A stretch of DNA of 64,000 bases, from NCBI GenBank assembly GCA_902523065.1, contig CABYXZ010000004.1, positions 100,432 through 164,431 on the forward strand. The letters are read 5' to 3'. Of this stretch, positions 9,384-18,431 are shown in pieces (the stretch's first letter is position 1; each line of letters starts with the position of its first letter). The translations under genes were made by a program, and so were the position numbers. The notes beneath the pieces were generated by a model. The model was not told the origin of the DNA. It saw nothing but the letters and a program-made list of their open reading frames with translations, and searched no databases. Source of the stretch: an uncultured Marinoscillum sp. GTDB taxonomy: Bacteria; Bacteroidota; Bacteroidia; Cytophagales; MED-G16.

Positions 9384-9853
9384 TGGGTAGCAGTCTAATA
9401 CTTGATAATAACTTCGATAATTTGAACCTTCCCTCACTTAGAATAGGTATTATTCAGGCAGAATGGAATTCACAGATTACTGATTTATTAATGATGTCTT
9501 GTAGAAATTATTTTTTAGAAGTTGGAATTGATGATAAAAATATAATAACGAGAAAAGTTCCCGGAAGTATGGAGTTAGTATACGCTTCTAATCATATGCT
9601 TATTAATCATGATGTTGATGGCATTGTAACTCTTGGATGTATTATTAAGGGAGAAACAGATCATGATAAACATATTGCAAATGCTGTATCTAACGGATTG
9701 GTTTCGGTCTCCTTAAGTCATAACAAACCTATTTCTTTTGGTGTATTAACTACTAATAATCATAATCAAGCTATATCAAGAGCAGGAGGGAATAAAGGAG
9801 ATAAAGGGAAGGAATCAGCCTACACTTTACTTAAAATGTTAGACTTAGTTTGA
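9383..9853 (+). CDS. ribH: 6,7-dimethyl-8-ribityllumazine synthase
   Basis: Penultimate enzyme of riboflavin synthesis; joins 5-amino-6-ribitylaminouracil with 3,4-dihydroxybutanone 4-phosphate. Its 156 residues match the family. Seen motifs are the substrate-binding VPGSMEL (59-65), GCIIKGETDHD with the likely catalytic His94, and the phosphate-binding ISRAGGNKGDKG near the C-terminus. The ATG overlaps the stop of the TPR gene. The order is unusual in having no other riboflavin gene alongside, which is normal for Flavobacteriia. It converges on nhaD with only 2 bases between stops. Confidence 0.95.
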   Translation: MGSSLILDNNFDNLNLPSLRIGIIQAEWNSQITDLLMMSCRNYFLEVGIDDKNIITRKVPGSMELVYASNHMLINHDVDGIVTLGCIIKGETDHDKHIANAVSNGLVSVSLSHNKPISFGVLTTNNHNQAISRAGGNKGDKGKESAYTLLKMLDLV

Positions 9854-9855
9854 GT

Positions 9856-11283
9856 TTAAGATATAAGGTTAGTTTGAATTATATATGCAACAGCACCGAA
9901 AAAATATCCCACTACCGCATATATTGAAATTCTTTTAAGGTACCAGAAAAACGGTATATTTTCAAGACCCATAATTGCTACCCCTGCTGCAGAACCAATT
10001 ATTAAAGCACTTCCTCCTGTACCTGCACAATATGCTAAAAACTGCCAGAATAAACCATCTTGAGCAAAGAAACCATCGCCCCCTATTTCGAGGGGATACA
10101 TTCCGATTGCTGCAGCTACTAAAGGTACGTTGTCTACTATTGCAGATAATAGCCCTATAATTAGTCCAATTGTATATACTCCATTTTCTGTGTCTGTACC
10201 AATTTCGTTATCAAGAAATGTTGCCATTTGTCCTAACTGTCCTGCTGCCTGTAAGCTACCTACAGCAAGTAAGATACCTAAGAAAAATAGTAGTGTTGGC
10301 ACATCCATCTTTTCAAGAGCGTGATATGCTGAGAAATATCTTTTATCTTCTTTATTATCTTTTCTGTGTAACAAATCAGTTAAAAGCCAAAGGAAACCAA
10401 GACTTAACATCATTCCCATAAAAGGTGGGTAGTGAGTTACTGATTTGAAAGCTGGAACAAAAAGTAGTCCGGCTACTCCACTGTAGAAAACAATATTTCT
10501 AGTTCTATCAGTGGTATGGTGTGAAACCTCCATCTTATCAGTATCCGGTCTTTCAAAAGTTCCTTTTACCTTAGGAGACATAATGATGAGTGGAACAATA
10601 AGACAAACTAGACTAGGCATAATTAGTTTAGTTATCACCTCATAAGTTGTAATTTGATCACCAATCCATAACATGGTAGTTGTGACATCACCAATGGGAG
10701 ACCAAGCTCCTCCTGCATTAGCAGCAATGATTATCATTCCAAGAAAAAACCACCTATCATTCTGATCTGCAATAAATTTTCTTGTCAAAGAAACCATAAT
10801 AATGGATGTTGTTAGATTGTCAAGAAGGGCTGAAAAGAAAAATGATACAAATCCGAGAATCCAAAATAGCTTTAGTTTACTTGTTGTTTTTATTCTATCT
10901 GTAACAACCCTAAATCCACCGTGGATGTCAATAATTTCAACAATTGTCATTGCACCCATTAAGAAGAAAAGAATACTAGATATCTCTGATAAAATTTCAA
11001 ATAATTGAACTTCTGTTACGTAGTGCTGAATTATTTCTTTTGTAGATTTCCCAATACTTTCTGAGGTTTCAACTATTTCATCAGGATAGATATTTGTAAA
11101 TTCTGTTTCGGCATAATTTTTTATTTTGTCGAGTTGAACAATCTCTTCTTTACCAAAAACATAAATTGTCCAACAAAGGATCCCAGTAATTAACGCTATT
11201 GCAGCTTTGTCAACTTTGAGTTGATGTTCAATAGTAATGCAGGCATAACCTATGACAAATACAACAACCATTAATTCGTACAT
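9856..11283 (-). CDS. nhaD: Na+/H+ antiporter, NhaD type
   Basis: Inner-membrane antiporter of the ion transporter superfamily that exports Na+ (and Li+) in exchange for protons; typical of marine and salt-tolerant bacteria. The 475-residue sequence is almost wholly hydrophobic with about 12 membrane segments. Diagnostic stretches are SALLDNLTTSIIM, GGAWSPIGDVTTTMLW and the second-half SAIVDNVPLVAAAIG, the paired conserved Asp-containing repeats of the family. A soluble insert (about 45-85) follows the first membrane segments. It ends 2 bases from ribH and starts 1 base after the anmK stop, so it is likely read with anmK. Confidence 0.93.
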   Translation of the reverse strand: MYELMVVVFVIGYACITIEHQLKVDKAAIALITGILCWTIYVFGKEEIVQLDKIKNYAETEFTNIYPDEIVETSESIGKSTKEIIQHYVTEVQLFEILSEISSILFFLMGAMTIVEIIDIHGGFRVVTDRIKTTSKLKLFWILGFVSFFFSALLDNLTTSIIMVSLTRKFIADQNDRWFFLGMIIIAANAGGAWSPIGDVTTTMLWIGDQITTYEVITKLIMPSLVCLIVPLIIMSPKVKGTFERPDTDKMEVSHHTTDRTRNIVFYSGVAGLLFVPAFKSVTHYPPFMGMMLSLGFLWLLTDLLHRKDNKEDKRYFSAYHALEKMDVPTLLFFLGILLAVGSLQAAGQLGQMATFLDNEIGTDTENGVYTIGLIIGLLSAIVDNVPLVAAAIGMYPLEIGGDGFFAQDGLFWQFLAYCAGTGGSALIIGSAAGVAIMGLENIPFFWYLKRISIYAVVGYFFGAVAYIIQTNLIS

Positions 11284-11284
11284 A

Positions 11285-12355
11285 TCAGTATAAATTTAAT
11301 TTAAATATAGATCCTGAGGAAGATGAGGAACTAGATCCAGTAACACTTTTGTTAATGTTTTCTAATCCTAAATATCTCAATAATCCTAAATATCCAAAAA
11401 TTATTGCTTCTTTAAAAGAAATAATATCATTATTTGGAACGACAAAATCGTTATTGAGTTTATTTATTAAGTTTATTTTTTTTATTAGGTAATTATTATA
11501 TGTCCCTCCTCCTGTTAGCAACACTTTACTCTTCTCTTTATTTATGCTTTTATTAATTTGATACGCTATATGATTTGTAAATGTATTTAAAATATCCTCT
11601 GAAGAATAACCAGTGAGTAGCGGAAAGAATTTTTTTTCGATGTAGTTAATGTCTAAACTTTTTGGACCCTTTAATTGATAATAATTTAATTGATTAAGTT
11701 TTTCTAATAAAGAATTTATTTTATTTCCACTAGAAGCGAGCTCACCATTTTTATCAAATGGTAATCCACTTTTTTTTGCGTATTTATTCAAAACAATATT
11801 TGCAGGACATATATCATAGGCTGACAGTTCATTAGAATACAGCTTTGAGACATTTGCAATACCTCCGATGTTTATGCAGTAATCGTATTCTCCAAATAGC
11901 TCTTTATCTCCACAAGGCACAAGTGGAGCACCTTGCCCACCCATAAGCACGTCCAGTTCTCTAAAATTACTTATAACATCAATTTTTGTTTTGTAGTTTA
12001 TTATTAAGGGGTTGCCTATTTGTAATGTTATTTTTTCTGATGGATTATGTAAAACAGTATGTCCATGAGTTGAAATCAGTGTTGGTTTAATTGCATTTTT
12101 TTTGATAAAACTCAATAATTTGTCTGCAGTAAATTCTCCTAATTCAATGTCTAGTTTTTTTAAATCGTAAGAGTTAAGGTGAGAGCATCCTAAAAGTTTT
12201 TTATTGAGAGTATTAGTGTAGGGTACAAACTCCGACTTATTTAAACTGTATTTCCAAACCTTATTTTCTCTCCAAAAAGAACAGTAAGCAATATCTAAAC
12301 CATCACATGAAGTACCTGACATTGTCCCAATAACATTGAATTTTTTTGTTTTCAT
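11285..12355 (-). CDS. anmK: Anhydro-N-acetylmuramic acid kinase
   Basis: Cytoplasmic kinase of peptidoglycan recycling; opens and phosphorylates 1,6-anhydro-MurNAc to MurNAc-6-phosphate. At 356 residues it has the N-terminal GTMSGTSCDG phosphate loop (10-19), GGQGAPLVP, INIGGIANVS and TGGGTYN near the C-terminus, all expected for the ASKHA fold. The tail carries a run of serines (SVTGSSSSSSSGS) where relatives usually have a short charged stretch, perhaps a codon-repeat expansion. No murQ or other recycling gene is nearby. It is upstream of nhaD on the same strand. Confidence 0.94.
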   Translation of the reverse strand: MKTKKFNVIGTMSGTSCDGLDIAYCSFWRENKVWKYSLNKSEFVPYTNTLNKKLLGCSHLNSYDLKKLDIELGEFTADKLLSFIKKNAIKPTLISTHGHTVLHNPSEKITLQIGNPLIINYKTKIDVISNFRELDVLMGGQGAPLVPCGDKELFGEYDYCINIGGIANVSKLYSNELSAYDICPANIVLNKYAKKSGLPFDKNGELASSGNKINSLLEKLNQLNYYQLKGPKSLDINYIEKKFFPLLTGYSSEDILNTFTNHIAYQINKSINKEKSKVLLTGGGTYNNYLIKKINLINKLNNDFVVPNNDIISFKEAIIFGYLGLLRYLGLENINKSVTGSSSSSSSGSIFKLNLY

Positions 12356-12394
12356 GTCTTTGCTTTAATTTTTTATTTTTCGAGTTAAAGAATG

Positions 12395-12402
12395 CATCTT
12401 TG
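12395..12402 (+). promoter_or_regulatory. Putative -7 box of the outer-membrane barrel operon
   Basis: CATCTTTG matches TAnnTTTG at five of six fixed positions. It overlaps an in-frame ATG at 12392 and lies 29 bases before the ATG at 12431, so it supports the later start codon. Confidence 0.3.
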
Positions 12403-12430
12403 CATTCAATTAATTTCTAATATTAGCTCA

Positions 12431-13711
12431 ATGCGAGTAAAAGTTTTTTGTTTGTTTCTAATTTACTTTTTTTTCAAATATAAAGTATCATATTCACAGG
12501 TTACTACGCCTTTTAGTTCTTTAATACCTGTTGGAGAAATCTCAGATAATTCCTTTGCAAATAATTTATCTATGGGAGGTTTAGGTATCAGTAATGGTTC
12601 ATATTGGCATCTTAATAATCAGAACCCTGCCGCTCTAGTTTATAATAGATTTACAACTTTTGAGATGGGCGTCGCTTCTGATATCAGGCAGATTGTAAAT
12701 AATCAGTCTAAGGATGTCGTAGGTAATGGAAATATTAATTATTTGGGTTTTGGGTTTCCAGTAATTAAATCAGGCAAATGGACTTCTTCCTTTGGATTCA
12801 ATCCATTCAGTAACATGAATTATAAATTATTCTCACAAGATATTGTATATAATGTTGATGGAACTCCAACATCATCTTTAGTTACGTACAATTATGATGG
12901 TTCAGGTGGCTTAACGGAAATATATCTTTCAAACGGGTTTAAGGTAACTGATAAATTATCTTTAGGTATCAAGGCGACTTATATTTTTGGTAAAGTTTCA
13001 AGTAATATTTCATCATCAATATCTAATGAACCTCAATTTTATTCCAATTATTTTGAAGAGTCTAGCTATAATGATTATTCATTGATGACAGGTTTATTTT
13101 ATAGAAGAGAGATAAATGAAGATAAATTTTTAAAGATTGGATTAATTTACGATTTGAAAACATCTCTTGAATCTTCAACATTCTCTCAGCTTGAAAGAAG
13201 AATTCCAAATTCATTGAATGTTTTGGTTATAGATACAATTGCTAATGATATATCAAGAGAATATATAATACCAAAAAATTATGGATTTGGTATTTCTTAC
13301 GAAATTTTAGATAGATTATCTTTTGGAATTGATCTTAGATTTCAGCCATGGAAAGAGAATTCGGGTTATGAAGGTCAAGATAACTCATACAAGAACTTTC
13401 TTCAAATATCCTCAGGGTTTGAGATAATACCAGACGCTGAAGATGTTAATAGTTATTTTAAGAGAGTAACCTATAGAGGAGGTCTATTATATAAAAGATA
13501 TCCATATTTAATTAATGGAAAAGAAACAAATAACATAGCAGCTACGTTTGGTTTATCACTTCCTGTTGGATCAATTTCAAGAATTAATCTTGGTTTTGAG
13601 ATCGGTAAGCGAGGTAGCTTAAATAAAACTTTAGCAAAAGAGAATTACCTTAAGTTTATCATAGGAAGCTCTATTAATAACATTTGGTTTATTAAGAGAA
13701 AATTTGATTAA
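12431..13711 (+). CDS. Outer-membrane beta-barrel protein (FadL/OmpP1-like)
   Basis: A 426-residue predicted outer-membrane barrel. I start at ATG 12431 because it gives a proper signal peptide (MRVKVFCLFLIYFFF, cleavage after SYS) ; the ATG at 12392 adds 13 residues and would overlap the probable promoter box. After the signal come alternating strands rich in aromatic residues and Gly, with N-terminal text LSMGGLGISNGSYWHLNNQNPAAL that resembles the FadL/OmpP1 family plug region. Barrels of this kind admit hydrophobic compounds, but the substrate is unknown. It heads a forward run that continues with a secreted TPR protein, a coiled-coil membrane protein and lptC, which points to an envelope role. 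Confidence 0.75.
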   Translation: MRVKVFCLFLIYFFFKYKVSYSQVTTPFSSLIPVGEISDNSFANNLSMGGLGISNGSYWHLNNQNPAALVYNRFTTFEMGVASDIRQIVNNQSKDVVGNGNINYLGFGFPVIKSGKWTSSFGFNPFSNMNYKLFSQDIVYNVDGTPTSSLVTYNYDGSGGLTEIYLSNGFKVTDKLSLGIKATYIFGKVSSNISSSISNEPQFYSNYFEESSYNDYSLMTGLFYRREINEDKFLKIGLIYDLKTSLESSTFSQLERRIPNSLNVLVIDTIANDISREYIIPKNYGFGISYEILDRLSFGIDLRFQPWKENSGYEGQDNSYKNFLQISSGFEIIPDAEDVNSYFKRVTYRGGLLYKRYPYLINGKETNNIAATFGLSLPVGSISRINLGFEIGKRGSLNKTLAKENYLKFIIGSSINNIWFIKRKFD

Positions 13712-13719
13712 ATTTAATT

Positions 13720-15093
13720 ATGAGAAACTTACTAATTTTATTTTTTGTTATTTCGTGTAACACCTTCGTTTTGGCACAGCCTGGATGGAATTGGCCTGAG
13801 GATAAGGCTACTGCCGAGGAAAAAAATGTTCTCTACACGGATTATCTTAAACAAGGTAACTGCCAAATGTCAATTGAGCCAAACAGATGGCTTATGCAAA
13901 ACGTTCCTGGATTACATGTATCAATTTATCAAAATGCAATTAAAATTCTAAGATGTCTTATAGATGTAGAGGAGGATCCTAATAAAAAAAATGAACTCAT
14001 TCAAGAAGCATTATCAGTTTTTGATAAAAGAATAGAAAATTTTGGAAGAGAAGCATATGTCAAAAATAGAAAGGTAACATTTGCTTATACTTTTTACAGG
14101 TCCGATAAGACTCAGTATGAGAATCTTTATAATATGTTTACGGAAGCCCTGGAACTTAATGGAAATAAATTAGGAAATAGCAATATTGTTGCCTTCATGG
14201 ATATTTGCAGGAAGCATAAGTTAACCTCTAAATCAATCTCAGATGATGAAGTTTTAAACATATATGACGAACTATCTAATGTTGTTTCTTACAAGCTTAC
14301 TAATGATACAAAAAATATTGATAGGCTTAGAAGATATCAGGACAACCTTGATAAACTCTTAACCGCGACAATTACTGTTGATTGTAATTTTGTTGAGAAT
14401 ACTTTAGGTCCAAAACTTAGTGAAATAATTGATTCACCTTCCGATGAAATAGTCGAAACCGATTATGAAAACTTAAATCCTGTAGAAGGGACTTTGTACT
14501 CTGACGAAGCATTAAACCTTGCTAAAAAAATATTTCAACTTAGTATAACTGGTAAATGTACATCATCTGAAGTTGCATTATCAGCTGCTAAAATTATGTT
14601 CACAAATGAAAAAGACTTTGCTATTGCAAAATTCATAGCAGGTAGAGAATTATCATCTAAAAATTACGAAAGTGCCTTGGAGTACTATGATGGAGCTTTA
14701 ACTTCTACAGAAGAATTGAAACAAAAATCTGAGATATACCTCAATAAGGCCCAACTTTATGCACTTATTGGCAATAAAATAAAATCTAGAGATAATGCTA
14801 GAATGGCCATATCCTCAGATAAAGATAACTCGGATGCATATAAGCTGATAGGTAACCTTTACATGGCATCTTATGAAGATTGTAAGGGTGGTAAAAGTAG
14901 AGTTAATGATAGGTTAGTTTTCATTGCAGCTTATAATATGTACAGGAGAGCTGGATTAGGAGATAAAGCTAACCAAGCTAAAGCTCAATTTCCTTCTATG
15001 GAAGAAATATTTAATGAGAACCTTGAAGTTGGTGAATCTTTGAATACAGGTTGTTGGATAAATGAGAATGTGACATTAAGTAAAAGAGAATGA
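13720..15093 (+). CDS. Secreted tetratricopeptide repeat protein
   Basis: A 457-residue exported protein with a signal peptide (about 1-19, cleaved near VLA-QPG). The mature N-terminus (WNWPEDKATAEEKNVLYTDYLK) and the mid-region are helical without a named motif. TPR units are visible from about 300 (for example ASKNYESALEYYDGAL and KSEIYLNKAQLYALIGNKIKSRDNA). Several cysteines occur in the mature part, fitting a periplasmic, oxidising location. It lies 8 bases after the barrel gene and overlaps the next gene by four bases (ATGA), so it is within an operon. It is probably an envelope assembly or scaffold partner of the barrel; the precise role is not known. Confidence 0.75.
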   Translation: MRNLLILFFVISCNTFVLAQPGWNWPEDKATAEEKNVLYTDYLKQGNCQMSIEPNRWLMQNVPGLHVSIYQNAIKILRCLIDVEEDPNKKNELIQEALSVFDKRIENFGREAYVKNRKVTFAYTFYRSDKTQYENLYNMFTEALELNGNKLGNSNIVAFMDICRKHKLTSKSISDDEVLNIYDELSNVVSYKLTNDTKNIDRLRRYQDNLDKLLTATITVDCNFVENTLGPKLSEIIDSPSDEIVETDYENLNPVEGTLYSDEALNLAKKIFQLSITGKCTSSEVALSAAKIMFTNEKDFAIAKFIAGRELSSKNYESALEYYDGALTSTEELKQKSEIYLNKAQLYALIGNKIKSRDNARMAISSDKDNSDAYKLIGNLYMASYEDCKGGKSRVNDRLVFIAAYNMYRRAGLGDKANQAKAQFPSMEEIFNENLEVGESLNTGCWINENVTLSKRE

Positions 15094-16445
15094 AATTTAA
15101 TATTGATGCATTTATTTCAAGTGTACCTGTCCTAAGGCTCTTCGCAAAAAATTTAGCTTTAAATGCAGGAATTGCATTTGTTATTCAGGATTTTCTTATT
15201 CCTCTTTATTCCAACTACATTTTTGATATTGTTTCAGTTTTATTAACAGTTGGAATTTTATCGTTTTTTTACTGGATATTTATTTTTAAGAAGAAAAGTA
15301 AAAATTATGCTCACTTTTCCCTCCAAATATCATTAGTGTGTTTGATTTTTGCCATAATGGTTGGTGCACTCAGTTCAGTTTCTAAAGCTTTTTCATCTGA
15401 TGACAGAGGTATTTTAGCGTCTAATGTAGATTTTGTAGCAGAATTACAAGACAATACGAATATCTATGATGAGAAGATCAGCTCTTTGGGTAGAGATATT
15501 TCAAGAGTATCCAGCCAGTTTTCTGAGCTTCAGTCAGACCTTTCCTCATTATCTGAGCAAATAGCATCTCAGATTTCAGATGATGGATCAGTCCTAGATA
15601 ATGAACAATTTCTTGAAAAGATATCAACACTGATTGATGAAAAAAATTTACAAGCAAGTGTTGAATCCAATGCAGAAGAATCTGATGAGGTAGTGCAATT
15701 AAGAAAAAATCTAGATATTGCTACAGAATTGTTGAGGCAAGTAACTTTAGCAAATGTAAATCTACAGAAAAAAGAAGTAGATAATACCTCAACTTTTGAT
15801 GATCTTAGTGCTGATAGCATTGTTTTTTATATTGGAGAGCTAAAAGGTGATATTAATGATTTAAGAAATTTTTCCCTCCAGCTGCTTGCGAATACAGCAC
15901 TTGCAGATACAAGATCTGAATTAAATACTTTCAAGAATGAAACAAAAAAAGATTTAGAAGATCTTAAAGAGTTTACTTCTCTTGAAATCGAAGAAATTAA
16001 AAAAATTGCTGAGGAAATTTTAAATGTTGAAAAAAGAGGTGGTAACAATAGAGCTAATAATAATTTATCAAAAGAATTAAAAGATCTTTCAAAAGCAATT
16101 GAGAAAGGCAATGTAAATCAGACGTATTCATTTGATGATGATTACCTTGAGGAAATAGTTGAAACTTATCAGCAGATTGTTGAAAAAATTGATAATAATC
16201 CAATTCAGAATGACATAAAAGAAATTAAAGAAGAATTAGCCAATCTTTCTTCAACCGGTGGATCATCATCTACTCTTCCTGATCCCTCAAATAATATTAG
16301 TATTTCTACAGGCTCACAGAATCTTGATAATACAGGAATATCTGAGCTTAAGTATTACATAGTTGAGTTGATGAAAGATCAAAATGAGATTAGGCAGATT
16401 GTTAAAGATTTAAGAGATATTCTGGAAGAAAAATCTGATGATTAA
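15090..16445 (+). CDS. Membrane protein with long coiled coil, function unknown
   Basis: A 451-residue protein I do not recognise. The first 105 residues hold three or four hydrophobic segments (about 22-42, 47-69, 82-101). The remaining 350 residues are hydrophilic, with heptad-like stretches such as ISSLGRDISRVSSQFSELQ and ELNTFKNETKKDLEDLKEF, a Gly/Ser-rich break (SSTGGSSSTLPD near 390) and a last helix. The long coiled coil suggests a tether, sensor or scaffold. It overlaps the upstream TPR gene by four bases and lptC by eight, so it is co-expressed with LPS transport. Codon use and A+T richness match its neighbours. Confidence 0.7.
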   Translation: MKFNIDAFISSVPVLRLFAKNLALNAGIAFVIQDFLIPLYSNYIFDIVSVLLTVGILSFFYWIFIFKKKSKNYAHFSLQISLVCLIFAIMVGALSSVSKAFSSDDRGILASNVDFVAELQDNTNIYDEKISSLGRDISRVSSQFSELQSDLSSLSEQIASQISDDGSVLDNEQFLEKISTLIDEKNLQASVESNAEESDEVVQLRKNLDIATELLRQVTLANVNLQKKEVDNTSTFDDLSADSIVFYIGELKGDINDLRNFSLQLLANTALADTRSELNTFKNETKKDLEDLKEFTSLEIEEIKKIAEEILNVEKRGGNNRANNNLSKELKDLSKAIEKGNVNQTYSFDDDYLEEIVETYQQIVEKIDNNPIQNDIKEIKEELANLSSTGGSSSTLPDPSNNISISTGSQNLDNTGISELKYYIVELMKDQNEIRQIVKDLRDILEEKSDD

Positions 16446-16980
16446 GATTTTTTATTTATCATTTTTAATTAATTTATTTTACTTATCATCCTGTAACATA
16501 AAAAGTGAAGAGATTGGTAAAAGTCCTATTGAATATTCGGGGCCTCAGTTAGAGGTAAATAATTTAAACACCTCATTTTCAGATTCAGCTATGTTGAGAT
16601 TTAATCTTAAAGCTAATTTATATCAGGTCTTCAATGATGGTAAAGAACTTTATCCGGATGGGTTAAACATGGATATTTACTCTAGAGAAAAAAAAAATAT
16701 AACTGCAAAATTTTCTGCAAATTATGTAGTTAGGAATTCAGAGGAAAATTTTTATCGTGCCGAAGGAAATGTAATACTATATAATTTAGTTACTGAAAAT
16801 GAACTTAGGACAGAGGAGCTTTTCTGGTATCCTAATGAAGAAAAGTTTTCAACAAATAAATTTGTGACAATAAAATCTGATAATGAAATTCATTCTGGAG
16901 AAGGCATGGTCTCAAATCAAGATTTTACAAGTTATGAAATATTAAAACCCTCAGGTATTATTGAAATTGATGAAAATTAA
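16438..16980 (+). CDS. lptC: LPS export protein LptC-like (LptC/DUF1239)
   Basis: A 180-residue periplasmic protein of the LptC family, which passes lipopolysaccharide from the LptBFG ABC exporter to the LptA bridge. The body (about 35-175) is a run of short beta strands: LRFNLKANLYQVF, LYPDGLNMDIYS, FSANYVV, FYRAEGNVILYN, ELFWYPNEEKF, as in the beta-jellyroll. Unlike E. coli LptC it has a lipoprotein signal (lipobox LSSC near residue 20), as is usual in Bacteroidota. It overlaps the coiled-coil gene upstream by eight bases and the 48-residue gene downstream by eleven. Moderate sequence divergence, but length, fold pattern and context agree. Confidence 0.82.
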   Translation: MIKIFYLSFLINLFYLSSCNIKSEEIGKSPIEYSGPQLEVNNLNTSFSDSAMLRFNLKANLYQVFNDGKELYPDGLNMDIYSREKKNITAKFSANYVVRNSEENFYRAEGNVILYNLVTENELRTEELFWYPNEEKFSTNKFVTIKSDNEIHSGEGMVSNQDFTSYEILKPSGIIEIDEN

Positions 16981-17116
16981 ATTCTTTAAATTATCACTTG
17001 CTATTTTTTTTATAACATTTGGTCTTTTTAAACTCTTTGACGTCGGTATTGTGGAATCATATGTATATTTTATGATAGGTTCAATTTTTTATTTTTTATT
17101 TAAGTTATCTAAATAG
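16970..17116 (+). CDS. Small membrane protein (48 residues) between lptC and the CNNM gene
   Basis: An open frame of 48 codons, ATG 16970 to TAG 17114-17116. It has a basic N-terminus (MKIKFFK) and two hydrophobic stretches, SLAIFFITFGLFKLF and YVYFMIGSIFYFLFKL, separated by DVGIVES: a small two-segment membrane protein or hairpin. It overlaps lptC by 11 bases, and its stop is directly followed by the ATG of the CNNM gene, exact packing that is unlikely to arise by chance. It fills what would otherwise be a 136-base gap in a tight operon. Function unknown; a small partner of LptC or of the CNNM transporter is possible. Confidence 0.7.
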   Translation: MKIKFFKLSLAIFFITFGLFKLFDVGIVESYVYFMIGSIFYFLFKLSK

Positions 17117-18394
17117 ATGTTAGAATACCAATCCCAAATTTTACTGATAATAACATGTCTTTTATTTTCTGGTTTTTTCTGTGGTCTAGAGATTGCTTAC
17201 ATTTCAAGAGATAAGTTAAATTTTGAAATAAAATCTTCACCCAAAAGTTTTTTTGGAAAAATATTTAATATTTTAAATACAAGGAGTTCAGAGATAATAG
17301 CTTCACTCCAGATAGGTATTAACTTATCTTTAGTCATTTATGGAATTGTTATGGCTGATTTTTTGGAGCCACTTTTAATTGCATCTCTGCCAAGTATTGT
17401 AAATAACGATTTAACCATTTTATTAGTCCAGACAATTATCTCTACTATTATTGTTTTAGTTACTGCCGAGTATATTCCAAAAAGTATCTTTATGATAAAC
17501 CCAGACAGGTTAATATCTACTTTTTCAATTCCATTAATTTTAATATATTTTATTTTTTTCCCTATTGTTAAGGTTGTAATTTTTATTATTAAATTTTTAA
17601 TTGAGGACGTCTTAAAACAACCATATTCTGATGAAAAACCGGTTTTTAAGATAACAGATCTAAATGAATATATTAAAAAAGTAGTTGTTTCAGATGAGGA
17701 GATTCAAACAAAAAATGTTTCAGAATTTTTTAATAATGCCTTAAACTTAAAGGCGGTTAAGGTCAGAGATTTTATGGTTCCCAGGACTGAAATAATAGCA
17801 ATTGATGAAGAAGATTCTATTAATGATTTGAAGAAGATAATTAGTAAAACAGGATATACAAAAGTTATTGTTTACCAATCGTCAATTGATAATGTAATAG
17901 GTTATTGTCACGGACTTTCTTTATTTACTAACCCAAATAAAATCAATGACATATTAAAACCAATTCATTATGTAAATGAGACCAACCTAGCTAGCGATCT
18001 GCTCCTTAAGTTTATTTCAGATCAAATAAATATTGCAGTTGTGATTGATGAGTATGGAGGAACCTCTGGTATAATAACATTGGAGGATATAATTGAAGAA
18101 ATTTTTGGAGAAATAATTGATGAATTTGATGAACTTGACTTACTAGAAGACAAGGTTGATGATAATTCATTTAATTTTAGCGCTAGGTTAGAGATTGATT
18201 ACTTGAATAGTAAATATGACTTAAATATTCCCGAAGGTGAATACGATACCTTAGGTGGATTAATTCTAAATTATACTAGAGAAATACCTAAAAAAAATGA
18301 AAAAATCGAATTTGATAACTTTTCAATTAAAATTTTATCGATTAATAACAATAGAGTTGATAACGTATTTTTCAGAAAGAATTCAAATAATTAA
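17117..18394 (+). CDS. CNNM/CorC-family transporter with CBS domains
   Basis: A 425-residue membrane protein of the CNNM/HlyC-CorC family, thought to move Mg2+ or Co2+ or to regulate that transport. The N-terminal DUF21 region (about 5-175) has four hydrophobic segments. Then come a CBS pair (about 200-330, with VRDFMVPRTEI and the hallmark VVIDEYGGTSGIITLEDI) and a C-terminal CorC/HlyC domain (about 345-420, FSARLEIDYLN, YDTLGGLIL). GldE of gliding motility belongs to the same family, but no gldD is adjacent, so I do not use that name. It starts directly after the small membrane gene. Confidence 0.9.
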   Translation: MLEYQSQILLIITCLLFSGFFCGLEIAYISRDKLNFEIKSSPKSFFGKIFNILNTRSSEIIASLQIGINLSLVIYGIVMADFLEPLLIASLPSIVNNDLTILLVQTIISTIIVLVTAEYIPKSIFMINPDRLISTFSIPLILIYFIFFPIVKVVIFIIKFLIEDVLKQPYSDEKPVFKITDLNEYIKKVVVSDEEIQTKNVSEFFNNALNLKAVKVRDFMVPRTEIIAIDEEDSINDLKKIISKTGYTKVIVYQSSIDNVIGYCHGLSLFTNPNKINDILKPIHYVNETNLASDLLLKFISDQINIAVVIDEYGGTSGIITLEDIIEEIFGEIIDEFDELDLLEDKVDDNSFNFSARLEIDYLNSKYDLNIPEGEYDTLGGLILNYTREIPKKNEKIEFDNFSIKILSINNNRVDNVFFRKNSNN

Positions 18395-18405
18395 TAATTA
18401 AAATT

Positions 18406-18413
18406 TAATTTTG
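18406..18413 (+). promoter_or_regulatory. Putative ppiD promoter -7 box
   Basis: TAATTTTG, a perfect TAnnTTTG match, 18 bases before the ppiD ATG and downstream of the CNNM stop. It suggests a separate transcript for ppiD in spite of the short gap. Confidence 0.4.
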
Positions 18414-18431
18414 CTTCCCTAATAAAATGTT

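Noticed and set aside
9975..11008. Several forward frames of 60-83 codons
   Set aside because: All are antisense to nhaD, whose reverse frame has clear family motifs and membrane segments.
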